Assembly (NCBI RefSeq): GCF_003996985.1
Contig: NZ_RJJX01000025.1
Location: forward strand, 1-58,016
DNA: 58,016 nucleotides
Reading direction: 5' to 3'
Origin: Ancylomarina longa
Lineage (GTDB): Bacteria > Bacteroidota > Bacteroidia > Bacteroidales > Marinifilaceae
Below the pieces are notes generated by a model. It worked only from the letters and a program-made list of their open reading frames with translations, ran no database searches and was not told the origin of the DNA. The translations under genes were made by a program, and so were the position numbers. Shown piece after piece: positions 26,092 to 35,600 of this stretch (its first letter is position 1; the number at the start of each line of letters is the position of its first letter).

Positions 26092-28176
26092 TTAAAAGGC
26101 TTCGATTAGTTTAACTATCAAAGCAGATTTTCCAGAATTATATCCTGCTGCCCGAGTTTTTATACGATTTGGAGTAATTCCTTTATTTATTAAGAAAGCC
26201 GCAGCATTTTTAGCTCGTTTCATCGATAGTATTCTATTCTCTTTTCTTCCTTTGTCTGAATGTGTATATCCTATAATTTCAATAGCTACGTGAGGATTCA
26301 CTTGTAAAAGGCCTGCTAAATTTTCCAATTCATTAATAGTCGATTTTTCCAGATCAGCGGATTCATTTTTGAATTCAGAACCATAAAGTTCCATATTCTG
26401 ATTTTTGTTAAATCGTTGAAGTTCTATTTGTTCAAATTTATCAGACTTATATTTGTAATTTCTGAGCACTTTTGTAAAATAACCTTCTTTTTGAATAATG
26501 ATATTATATGACTTACTAGGGTCAATTCTGATTTCAAAATCCCCATACTTATCAGATCTGCTAAAACTATTGATATTATAGGATATATTGACAATATCTA
26601 TACTCGCATTTTCAATAGAACGAGCTGAAAATTGATCAATAATATTTCCTTTTAATGGCATCCATTTGGTTGGTTCCATCAGAATATTTAATTGTGCAGG
26701 AGCCGAATTATTATCTGAAGCAAAGTAAAGGATCCTCTTTGTTTTATAACCTGGCTTATTAATGATTAAACTATAATTTTTTCCTTTAAATATTTTAAAA
26801 GTGAAGAACCCTTTTGTATCAGTGCTATCTGTTTTTTCTTTGGATAAATTATCCATCAAACTTACCTGAACATTTTCGAGACTTTCTCTATTCGTGCTTT
26901 TAACAATTCTTCCTTTAAGATGATCCACCATATCCTTGTTTTCGTGGAATTCAAAAATATCATCATTGTTATTGCGGTTAGACGAAAAATATCCTAATTC
27001 TTTATTTTTATCAACTAGATATCCAAAATCATCTTTCGAAGAGTTAAAAGGAGGACCTAAATTTACTGGATAAGTCCATTGGTTTTGTTGGAAGATGGTT
27101 TTGAAAATATCTAATCCCCCAAACCCTATATGACCGTCGGAAGCAAAATACAGATAACCATCCTCTGCAATGAATGGGAACATTTCATTACCCGAAGTAT
27201 TTACATTGGGACCTAAATTAATGGGGTAACTCCATGAAAACCCAAGTTTATGACATACATAAATGTCAGTTCCACCATATCCGCCGGACATATTAGAAAT
27301 AAGATAAAGATCCCTTCCGTCAGAAGAAATACATGGATGTCCAATGGAATAGTTTTGTCCAGAGAACTGAAAAAGTTCTGGCTTATCCCAGTTTTCTCCG
27401 TTAAATCTGGCGGTATAAATATTTAATTCTGATTTACCTTCGAGATTTAAATTTCCTTTATTTCTCGTGAAATAGATGAATTTATTGTTTTTTGTAAAAC
27501 ATGCAGGACCTTCATGATATTTAGTATTTAGTCCTTTGTCAAATGGTACTGGAGGCAAAAATTTATTTCCTTCTTTTTTTGAATAATAGAGATCCAGATA
27601 ATATTCACCAGTTCTTCCATCAATTTGTTTGGAGCTTTCATTTTTTCTACCAGAAACGAACACAATGCCATTTTTATAAATGGCTGAAGCAAAATCAGAT
27701 TGGGGAGAATTGATATTTAATGAATTTGTAGTGTAAAATTTATTATCCTCCAATTCGTTAATCAGATTACAAGATAATATTAGATTAGATACAAGTTTAT
27801 TTTTTGGGTGGATATTAGCATATTTTTTAAACCAAATTTTAGCTTTCTCATAATTGTTTTCTCTTTTCAGAAGATTAGCATACATCAAATAGTCATCGGG
27901 AATTACTTTAGGATCCGTAACAATTTTATTCATTAATTGGATGGCTAGTCTATCCTTATTGGTTGCAATATAACATCTAACTAATTTACGTTTTAGCTCA
28001 AAATTTTCATTGTTTGAAAGATATTTCTCGTAATAGCTTGAAGCTAGAGAGTATTCCTTATTGTCGTATAAGCGGTCGCCTTTTTGTATGAGTTGACTCT
28101 GGGCATATGAAGTGCTATGTCCAAAAAAAGAAAATATAACAACAAACAGAAAATATATACTTTGTTTCCTATTCAT
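26092..28176 (-). CDS. PorE-like OmpA-family protein (TPR, PD40 propeller, CNA-like, OmpA)
   Basis: 694 aa. Order: signal peptide (1-25), TPR region (about 28-135), PD40/WD40-like propeller (about 150-410, repeated GGTDIYVCHK, GGLDIFKT), two carboxypeptidase-regulatory-like beta sandwiches (about 415-585), OmpA-like domain (about 600-680). This is the layout of PorE and related T9SS proteins that tie the outer-membrane complex to peptidoglycan. No lipobox is seen. In the OmpA domain the motif reads GYTHSDKG (636-643): the diaminopimelate-binding Asp of GHTD is His639, while the Arg (KRA, Arg654) is kept. Just downstream of porP/sprF, so probably its partner. Confidence 0.85.
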   Translation of the reverse strand: MNRKQSIYFLFVVIFSFFGHSTSYAQSQLIQKGDRLYDNKEYSLASSYYEKYLSNNENFELKRKLVRCYIATNKDRLAIQLMNKIVTDPKVIPDDYLMYANLLKRENNYEKAKIWFKKYANIHPKNKLVSNLILSCNLINELEDNKFYTTNSLNINSPQSDFASAIYKNGIVFVSGRKNESSKQIDGRTGEYYLDLYYSKKEGNKFLPPVPFDKGLNTKYHEGPACFTKNNKFIYFTRNKGNLNLEGKSELNIYTARFNGENWDKPELFQFSGQNYSIGHPCISSDGRDLYLISNMSGGYGGTDIYVCHKLGFSWSYPINLGPNVNTSGNEMFPFIAEDGYLYFASDGHIGFGGLDIFKTIFQQNQWTYPVNLGPPFNSSKDDFGYLVDKNKELGYFSSNRNNNDDIFEFHENKDMVDHLKGRIVKSTNRESLENVQVSLMDNLSKEKTDSTDTKGFFTFKIFKGKNYSLIINKPGYKTKRILYFASDNNSAPAQLNILMEPTKWMPLKGNIIDQFSARSIENASIDIVNISYNINSFSRSDKYGDFEIRIDPSKSYNIIIQKEGYFTKVLRNYKYKSDKFEQIELQRFNKNQNMELYGSEFKNESADLEKSTINELENLAGLLQVNPHVAIEIIGYTHSDKGRKENRILSMKRAKNAAAFLINKGITPNRIKTRAAGYNSGKSALIVKLIEAF

Positions 28177-28181
28177 GAGTA

Positions 28182-29135
28182 TTAAAAATATCGTGGTGAT
28201 GTAATCTGGCTCTTCTTCAAAGAAAGATTGTAATTTAGTATTATTTCATGATTAGTAAAGCCTTTTGACCTATATTTTCCGAAAGATTTTTCATAAGAAT
28301 AGGAGAAACGAAGCTTAGGATTCAATTGATAGCCAATGAGAGCAGCCCAAGAATCATCAGATCTGTAGCCCATACCTATGGAAACACCACTTTCATGAAT
28401 AAAATCAAAGTTCATGTTCATATTAGTAGAGGAAGAATAGGAGGAAGTCAAAAGAAGAGAAGGAACAAAATTAATTTCGTTGTTGATAGGTAAATTGATT
28501 CCGGCACCTAGAAAAAAGTGGATTTGTTTTACATCAAAAGTTAAATTATTAGATAATCCCTCTGTTGAAGGCTGATTATTTGACAATAGGCGCGGTGCAG
28601 AGAAGCTAATAAAGTATTCGGGAGTGTAATAATATAAACCGATTCCAAAATTGCTCACCCAAGTAGAGATGTCTTGGGAAGGAAAAGCAGGATCGTTTGG
28701 CGAAGGGAAATTAGGATCAAAACGTGTTAAATTAGTCCATTTAATTTGTTTGTTTACAAAACCGGCTTGCACTCCAAGAGAGAGGATACCGTTATAACTT
28801 ACCTGAAAATGGTATGCGTAGTTTAAGAAGATTGCGTTATCCTGTTGGATACCAAATTTATTGTTGTAAAAGATTGCACCAAGCCCAAAGTTAGTATAGT
28901 TTACAGGAGCTTGAACTGACACTAAGGCAGTTTCCGGTGACCCTTCAATACCAACCCATTGATTACGGTAGGCAATTACTGCTTCCATAAATCTACTCGT
29001 TCCAGCGTAGGCTGGATTATAGAATAATCGATTATAATTGTAATTGGAAAAGCGAAGGTTTTCCTGTGCCATAACTGATGAAATGGAAAACTGATAACAT
29101 ATCCAAAATATTAAAATTTTGATTAATCGATTCAT
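28182..29135 (-). CDS. PorP/SprF-family type IX secretion outer-membrane protein
   Basis: 317 aa, signal peptide (1-23) and a 14-strand-type beta barrel. The opening RFSNYNYNRLFYNPAYAG and EAVIAYRNQWVGIEGSPETA are diagnostic for PorP/SprF. These proteins work with specific T9SS substrates carrying type-B sorting domains and help attach them to the cell surface, as SprF does for the adhesin SprB. The likely substrate is the neighbouring gene at 29138, 2 nt away. Confidence 0.92.
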   Translation of the reverse strand: MNRLIKILIFWICYQFSISSVMAQENLRFSNYNYNRLFYNPAYAGTSRFMEAVIAYRNQWVGIEGSPETALVSVQAPVNYTNFGLGAIFYNNKFGIQQDNAIFLNYAYHFQVSYNGILSLGVQAGFVNKQIKWTNLTRFDPNFPSPNDPAFPSQDISTWVSNFGIGLYYYTPEYFISFSAPRLLSNNQPSTEGLSNNLTFDVKQIHFFLGAGINLPINNEINFVPSLLLTSSYSSSTNMNMNFDFIHESGVSIGMGYRSDDSWAALIGYQLNPKLRFSYSYEKSFGKYRSKGFTNHEIILNYNLSLKKSQITSPRYF

Positions 29136-29137
29136 TA

Positions 29138-29815
29138 TTAGTATTTAACAACAATATAACCACTCTTAACATACTCCTTATCTTTTATTATTAGCTTGAA
29201 AAAGTATGTTCCTTTAGGTAGCTTGTCCCCAGGTCCTAATTTCACACCTGCATTATTATAACTACCGTCCCAGGCAGACTGATTGTCGTAGTTCTTTTTC
29301 TCATAGACTTTTGTTCCCCATCTGGAGAATACTATAAATTCATTTTCAGGATAGTTTTCTATTCCTTTAATAAAAAATCTATCATTCTTTCCGTCATTGT
29401 TTGGTGAAAAGGAGGATGGAATGAAAAGTTTCACTTGATTTGGATTCAGAACGTTCACTAAAATTAAAGCATTGTCGCATTTATCGTTCTTGCAAATCTG
29501 ATAATAGATCGTATCCGTGCCATAACTTAGTTCATAAGGATAATATACCATTAAGGTATTATTCTCAATTAAATAGGCTTTTCCATATTGATCTGTTTGT
29601 CGAGTAATACTACTTTCCAATTGATCTGCATTTGTAAACTGATCATTTTTCAGGAAATTTATTTCAATATAGACAACTTCATTTGTTAGACTTTGATTGG
29701 TTATTGAAACCGTATCATTACGAGCAATTGGAGTTTCAGAATTTTGTCCAAAGCCATTCAAATGACCTAACAAAAGACCAATAAATAACAGATAATTGGG
29801 TAGAATAAATCTCAT
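29138..29815 (-). CDS. Minimal T9SS substrate with type-B C-terminal sorting domain
   Basis: 225 aa from the ATG at 29815: signal peptide (MRFILPNYLLFIGLLLGHLN, ending near 24), a single cadherin/Ig-like domain (about 28-125, PIARNDTVSIT ... YYQICKNDKCDNALILVNV), and the type-B (CHU_C) sorting domain: IPSSFSPNNDGKNDRFFIKG, FSRWGTKVYEK, WDGSYNN, LPKGTYFFKLIIKD (about 130-225). Typical type-B proteins run to thousands of residues, so this is a very small one. An upstream in-frame ATG at 29848 would spoil the signal peptide. It would be exported and held by the PorP/SprF next to it. Confidence 0.88.
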   Translation of the reverse strand: MRFILPNYLLFIGLLLGHLNGFGQNSETPIARNDTVSITNQSLTNEVVYIEINFLKNDQFTNADQLESSITRQTDQYGKAYLIENNTLMVYYPYELSYGTDTIYYQICKNDKCDNALILVNVLNPNQVKLFIPSSFSPNNDGKNDRFFIKGIENYPENEFIVFSRWGTKVYEKKNYDNQSAWDGSYNNAGVKLGPGDKLPKGTYFFKLIIKDKEYVKSGYIVVKY

Positions 29816-29861
29816 ATTCGGGATTTGTGTGCAATTTATATTTAACAACTTTAACCTGTTG

Positions 29862-30863
29862 CTAATGGAGAATTTTAAATATAAGTTCTTTTAATAGCTC
29901 TCCATGATTCGTCCCTGCGTCACTAAATCCTTTAGACCTTAAATCATACTCTCGCAAAAGTTCAATAATAGAAACCAGTTTTTTTGCACTGTAATTTCTG
30001 GCAGCAAGTTTATAATCTTTAACGAAATATGGATTAATACGCAAGCTTGAAGCAACAAGTTTTTCGTTTGTTTTATTCTTGATAAAATAATACTTCAAAA
30101 CTTTGGAGAAATACGAGTGCAGAAGGGCAATGGTTACAACCATTGGATTATTTTTTTCATTTGTAGAGAAATAGTTTATGATTTGATTGGCTTTGAATAC
30201 ATCTTTTCTACCCAACGCATTTTGTAGTTCAAAGTTGTTGTAATCTTTAGATATTCCAATATTTTTCTCAATATCTTCGGCAGTAATAATTTTGCTGCTT
30301 GATATATTTATGCTTAGTTTTTCTAAAGCATTCGTAATTTTCCCGAGATCATTTCCTAAAAATTCTGTTAACAAGAAACAAGCTTTCGGATCAATTTGAA
30401 AATTCTGATTCTTGACATAGCTTTTTATCCAATCTGGAATTTTATTGTCATATATTTTCTTCGATTCGAAAAGAATTCCATTCTGGGCAATTTCTTTTGG
30501 GAAATTTTTTCTTTTATCTAGGCTTTTGTATTTATAGTTTATGACAAGTATTGTCGACTCTAAAGGATTCTTGACATAAGAAGATAGTTGTTCGATGTTC
30601 TTAATACTTTGAGCTTCTCGAACGACAACGACCTGCCTTTCCGCCATCATCGGAAATCTTCTAGCTGCAGTAATAATCGTTCCTATATCAGTATCTTTTC
30701 CATACAAAATAGTTTGATTAAAGTCACGTTCAGTGGTAGCTAAAGCATTGTCGAGAATGTAATTTGTTATCTGATCGATAAAAAAACTTTCTTCACCCAT
30801 TAAAAAATAAATAGGGGAATAGTGTTTTCTTTTCAGATCTTGCAATATGTTTTCAAAAGTCAT
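29862..30863 (-). CDS. holA: DNA polymerase III subunit delta
   Basis: 333 aa clamp-loader delta subunit. N-terminal MTFENILQDLKRKHYSPIYFLMGEESFFIDQI is the family start, with the degenerate AAA+ region (QTILYGKDTD, RRFPMMAERQVVVVREAQ) and C-terminal helices (ELLREYDLRSKGF, ELLKELIFKIL). Delta opens the beta clamp during loading. It lies 17 nt downstream of amn and 46 nt upstream of the type-B protein, linking replication and secretion genes in one transcript. Confidence 0.93.
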   Translation of the reverse strand: MTFENILQDLKRKHYSPIYFLMGEESFFIDQITNYILDNALATTERDFNQTILYGKDTDIGTIITAARRFPMMAERQVVVVREAQSIKNIEQLSSYVKNPLESTILVINYKYKSLDKRKNFPKEIAQNGILFESKKIYDNKIPDWIKSYVKNQNFQIDPKACFLLTEFLGNDLGKITNALEKLSINISSSKIITAEDIEKNIGISKDYNNFELQNALGRKDVFKANQIINYFSTNEKNNPMVVTIALLHSYFSKVLKYYFIKNKTNEKLVASSLRINPYFVKDYKLAARNYSAKKLVSIIELLREYDLRSKGFSDAGTNHGELLKELIFKILH

Positions 30864-30880
30864 AATCTATCTAAATGGAC

Positions 30881-31651
30881 TTAAAATCTTAAATGTTTCA
30901 CAGACTTACGGTTGTGCATAATTTCTTTCAATGCATCAATTCCAATTTGAAGATGTTCTTCCACATATTTATTGGTTACGATTGTATCACTTTTATCTGT
31001 TTTCACGCCTTCCGAAATCATGGGTTGATCAGATACTAATAATAGTGCCCCAGCAGGAATCCCATTATAAAAACCAACTGTGAAAATTGTGGCTGTTTCC
31101 ATATCAATAGCCATTGCCCTTGTTTTACTCAGATATTTTTTAAATCGCTCGTCATACTCCCAAACTCTTTTGTTTGTTGTAAATACCGTTCCAGTATAAT
31201 AATCTTTATTCTTATTTGAAATTACTTGAGAAACAGCCATTTGAAGGCTATAGGCCGGAAGAGCAGGAACCTCTGGCGGCAGATAGTCATTAGATGTTCC
31301 TTCACTACGGATAGCGGCTATTGGAAGAATCAAATCGCCTAATTTATTTTTGCGTTTTAAGCCACCACATTTACCAAGAAAAAGAACTCCCTTTGGTTTT
31401 ATTGCACTTAGCAGATCTAATACGGTTGCAGCATTTGGACTTCCCATTCCAAAATTGATAATAGTTATTCCGTTGGCAGAAGCATTTGGCATTGCTTTAT
31501 CTTCTCCAAGAATAGTAACTTGATGCCACTCAGCAAATAATTCTACGTAATGATTAAAATTAGTGAGGAGTATATAAGGTGTAAAATCAGAAAGCTCTCT
31601 GCCTGTATATCTTGTTAACCAGTTTTTTACAATTTCTTCTTTAGTTTTCAT
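30881..31651 (-). CDS. amn: AMP nucleosidase
   Basis: 256 aa, the short Bacteroidota form of the nucleoside phosphorylase-like family. It hydrolyses AMP to adenine and ribose 5-phosphate. Supporting segments: WLTRYTGRELSDFTPYILLTNF (N-terminus), NFGMGSPNAATVLDLLSAIKPKGVLFLGKCGGL, AIRSEGTSNDYLPPEVPALP, AIDMETATIFTVGFYNGIPAGALLLVSDQP. First gene of the eight-gene minus operon. Confidence 0.9.
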   Translation of the reverse strand: MKTKEEIVKNWLTRYTGRELSDFTPYILLTNFNHYVELFAEWHQVTILGEDKAMPNASANGITIINFGMGSPNAATVLDLLSAIKPKGVLFLGKCGGLKRKNKLGDLILPIAAIRSEGTSNDYLPPEVPALPAYSLQMAVSQVISNKNKDYYTGTVFTTNKRVWEYDERFKKYLSKTRAMAIDMETATIFTVGFYNGIPAGALLLVSDQPMISEGVKTDKSDTIVTNKYVEEHLQIGIDALKEIMHNRKSVKHLRF

Positions 31652-31712
31652 AAAATTGATGCAATTTAAAATCAGGAATAATCTTGTACCTTTAGGGTTT
31701 TAGACAGAATTT

Positions 31713-32171
31713 ATGGAAAATTTAAATTTACCAACTTATTCCTTCAAAATAAAATCAGATCTGCAAAGAAAGTTAATTTTTGATAGTATTCGAAAGAAGT
31801 ATGTTGTACTAACACCGGAAGAGTGGGTAAGACAAAATTTCATCAGGTTTTTAGTGGAAGAAAAATCTTATCCTGAGTCCTTGATCGCCATTGAAAAAAA
31901 AGTGGATGTAAACCTACTTCCTCAACGAAGTGATATTGTATTATACAATCAAAATGCTAATCCGATAATGATTGTAGAGTGCAAAGCCTTCAGAGTAAAA
32001 ATCACGCAGGATGTATTTAATCAGATTGCACGCTATAATATGAAATTGAAGGTTCCCTATTTAGTAGTAACTAATGGTTTACATCATTACTGTTGTGAAA
32101 TGGATTACGAGCAGAAAACTTACAGGTTTATACCGGATATTCCCATTTATCAATTGGTTAAAAATCGGTGA
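31713..32171 (+). CDS. Stand-alone HsdR_N-type nuclease-fold protein
   Basis: 152 aa, consists only of the N-terminal nuclease domain seen in type I restriction R proteins. PD-(D/E)XK residues look intact: RSDIVLYNQ (the Asp) and MIVECKAF (E-x-K), with an upstream Glu. TPEEWVRQNFIRFLVEEKSYP is typical of the family. There is no helicase, HsdM or HsdS nearby, so this is not a restriction system. It is divergent from amn-holA (61 nt apart) and its last 14 nt overlap the end of the convergent GNAT gene. I recall this arrangement beside holA in other Bacteroidota. Function unknown; a DNA-repair or replication role is a guess. Confidence 0.85.
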   Translation: MENLNLPTYSFKIKSDLQRKLIFDSIRKKYVVLTPEEWVRQNFIRFLVEEKSYPESLIAIEKKVDVNLLPQRSDIVLYNQNANPIMIVECKAFRVKITQDVFNQIARYNMKLKVPYLVVTNGLHHYCCEMDYEQKTYRFIPDIPIYQLVKNR

Positions 32172-32694
32172 TATTGATTTTTTGAAGTAAATATTCATCT
32201 AACCATCCTTCTCTAGTTTTTATCCAATCTTTTTTTATTCCGATAATTTCAAAACCGCCATTTTGAAATAGTTTTATACTATTCTCATTTTCAGAAGTGA
32301 TATTGCAATAAAGCTGATGAATTTGTAATACACTGAAAGCATAGTTGCAAAGTATTGACAAGGCTTTAGTAGCATATCCTTTGTTTTGATGTTCCTTATT
32401 ATGAATTAAAATACCAATGCCAGCTCTGCGGTGAAAGGGATCAAAGTCAAATAAATCAATTAATCCAACCGGTATATTATCATTCTTCTTTTCAATTACT
32501 AATCTTAATTGTTTGGCTTCAAAAATATCAAGATGAGAAGTTTCTAAATATTGTTTCAAAACAAAAATAGAAAATGGCTTGAGCGTATTACTAACCTCCC
32601 AGATAGAAGAATCATTCTCCCAATTATATAAAAGATTTAGATCTGTTGGTTCTAAGGCTCTTAAGCGAATATTTCTATCTTCCAGGATTTGCAT
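32158..32694 (-). CDS. GNAT-family N-acetyltransferase (RimJ/SpeG-like)
   Basis: 178 aa. RNIRLRALEPTDLNLLYNWEN at the start, AGIGILIHNKEHQNKGYATKALSIL (acetyl-CoA loop, about 95-118) and NITSENENSIKLFQNGGFEIIG are GNAT motifs in order. The substrate may be an amine or a protein N-terminus. It is 1 nt downstream of the 1006-aa envelope gene, so translation is likely coupled. A role in acetylating a partner is unproven. Confidence 0.88.
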   Translation of the reverse strand: MQILEDRNIRLRALEPTDLNLLYNWENDSSIWEVSNTLKPFSIFVLKQYLETSHLDIFEAKQLRLVIEKKNDNIPVGLIDLFDFDPFHRRAGIGILIHNKEHQNKGYATKALSILCNYAFSVLQIHQLYCNITSENENSIKLFQNGGFEIIGIKKDWIKTREGWLDEYLLQKINITDF

Positions 32695-32695
32695 G

Positions 32696-35600
32696 TTAAT
32701 GTTGATTGTACCATTTTATTTCACGGGTAAATGCATCTAAATAACCTTTTTTTATTACAAACGGTAAGCTGTTTTTTGCATTCGATAAGTTAGAGAATTT
32801 TTGATAGGTATACCTGGATAATCCATCCTTACCCTTATATAAATTCATATTTTCTATTCCCAAATTATTGAAATAATTCAAAGGCCTGAAATTTCGTAAT
32901 GCCATAACTTGAATTGTATAGTAATTAGAGGAATTGATTAATTCTTTATTAGGCAATTGTTCTCCCTTTAATGATTTTCGAACAAATGCATCCCAGTAGC
33001 CTTTTTTAAGAGCAGTGCCCAGATCTAGAATTGCTTCATTTTTTGTGTGATAATTACCATAGGTGTATCGGTATAAGCCAGTATGGTCAATAAAAACCTG
33101 AACATTCCCCAGATCATTAAAATAGTTTAATGGTTTAGGATTTCGAAGTGCCATAACCTGAATGGTGTAATTGGCTTGTTCTGAATATTGCATTCCGGAG
33201 TAGAGCAATTGATCGTTAATAACAGTTCTTACAAAAGCATCCCAGTATCCCATTCTAATCAGGCGCTTCATTTCATTAATAGCTTTACGGTAAGAAGTGA
33301 ATTTTTTATAAGTGTACCGTGTCATTCCATCCATACCATTAAAAACTTTTACATTATCGAGGTTGTCAAAAAATTCAGCCTCAATAGGTAGATGCAATGC
33401 CATTATCTGAATAGTATAATAAGTTTCACCTCCTGATTTTTCTTGAACCAATTGATCTTTCTCTAAGATTCTGATATTTGTGAAATTAAAGCCTTTTTTT
33501 GCAATAATTTTCTGAATTTTAGATGCTTCCTTATAATTTTTGAATTTACCATAGGTGTAATGGTAACGCTTATCAGGGCCAACACTTTCAATAACGCCAT
33601 CTAATTTTTCAAAAAGTTCAGGTTTGGGAGCATTAAAATTCCCCAGATCCAAAGTGAAGGCAAGATTTCGAGATGCTATTGCTTTTATCTGAGACTTCGG
33701 CTGGTTAGGAATGGATTTCTTTTTCCATATTTTAACCTTATCTTTTGAAGCCTGCTCTTTTTGTGAAATTATAGGTTTTTCTTCTTGTACTTCTTCGATC
33801 TTCTTATCAGAAACAACAGGTGTCACTACAGGAATAATTCCACTATCGGGAATAACCACAGGGGCATTGACTGTATCTTCCTTTTTTGGTATTACTTTTT
33901 CTGGAACTGCTATTGGAGGCGCTTTAAATTCTCTGTTCTCGGGGATGCTATCAACTTTAGATAGTGTCGAATTTACTTCATTCAGTTTACTCTCTTCAAA
34001 ATTAATCAATTCCATACTTTGAGGGTAGTCCGACTCATATTTCGATCTTAATGTTAAAGGAAGAAGTGTAATTACGCTATGATTTTCTTTGTTGGCGAAT
34101 TCCGGTGGAATATTTAGTGTTGTACGTAAGGTTCTAAATCCTTCAGCAACTATCTCAATTTTATATTTTTTCCCGGCATCAACAATAAAAAGGAATTTCC
34201 CTGTTGCTGAGTTCGGATTGTAAATTCCTATTGTCTGACCATTTCTGCTAACAGTTATTTTTGAATTTGGCACAGGTTTACCATCTGAAGTAACTACTTT
34301 CCCTTTCAGCACAAATAATCCAACCTCATCAGCATTCGGAGTTTTCACCAGAAAAATATCTGTTCGACCTACGCTTCCTTTTCGGTAAGATGCAAAATAG
34401 GCTCTTTTACCATCAGCAGTTGGTGTATAATAGATATCATCATCCGTTGAGTTAATCGGGTAGCCAATATTTTTAGGAGATGTCCATCTTCCTTTAATAT
34501 TTACACTTTTAAAGATGTCCAAGCCTCCCATTGTTTTATGACCGGCAGAACTAAAATAAAGGGTCTTGCCATCGGGATGAATAAAAGGAGCATCATCATC
34601 ATATTCTGTATTTATTGCCGGGCCCAAATTTCTTGCCTTACCCCATTTCCCATTAGGTAATTTTGTAACTGTGTAAATATCCATTCCGCCAAATCCCCCA
34701 GGTCTGTCGCTAGAGAAATAAATTGTTCTGGCATCTGCTGAAATGGAGATGTGACTTTCCTTACTTTTTGAATTAATATTAGGTCCAAGTTTTCGAGGTG
34801 CAGACCACCTACTTCCATTAAGATGACTAACATAGATATCGCCACCTTCGGATTCCTTTTTACTAAAATAACCTGCTTTGTAGATATATAGTTCTTGTCC
34901 ATCTGCTGAAATAGAGATGGAGGCATCATGATCGTTAGTATTAAGTTCGGAAATCCCCACAGGATCTGTCCAAATTCCATTTATTCGATGGGTGATGTAA
35001 ATATCCTCAAAGTACTGACCATCAATATCAATTTTGCCGCCAGTACCTTTTCTTCTGGAAGTGAAAACCATAGTACTTTCGTCTGCGGTTATGCCAGGAC
35101 TATGTTCTGCATATTCCGTATTTATCTTGTTTCCTAGATTGGTAATAGATATATCAATGGGATTTTTAATCAATTCGAGGCCATTTTTGCACATGTTTAT
35201 TTCTCGCTGGATTTCATTCCGAAAGGCTATGTTTTGCGGAGAAATAATTTGCAATAAATCTCTATATACTTTTAAAGCATCCCGAAACTGATAGTTGGTA
35301 TGATAAGCTTTTGCAAGGTTGAAATAAACATCAAGCGAGACATTATTCTTTGAACTGGTATATTGGATTGCCTTCTCGATTAATCCAACTGATTTTTCTT
35401 TTTGTGAAGAAATATTTAAATAACACAAACCTAGTTTGAAATTTAAGTCAGCATTGCGTGATGCTTTATCAAGCAGTTCTTTGTATATAATTGCTGCCTT
35501 AGAATAATTACGATTTGCAAGAAGTTGTTCTGCAAGTTGATACTTTCTATGTGAAGTTATTTTTTGCTTTTTTGAACTAGCATAAAGTGTATAAGAACTA

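Noticed and set aside
31713-32171. Type I restriction system
   Set aside because: Only the HsdR N-terminal nuclease fold is present; no helicase, HsdM or HsdS in the window.
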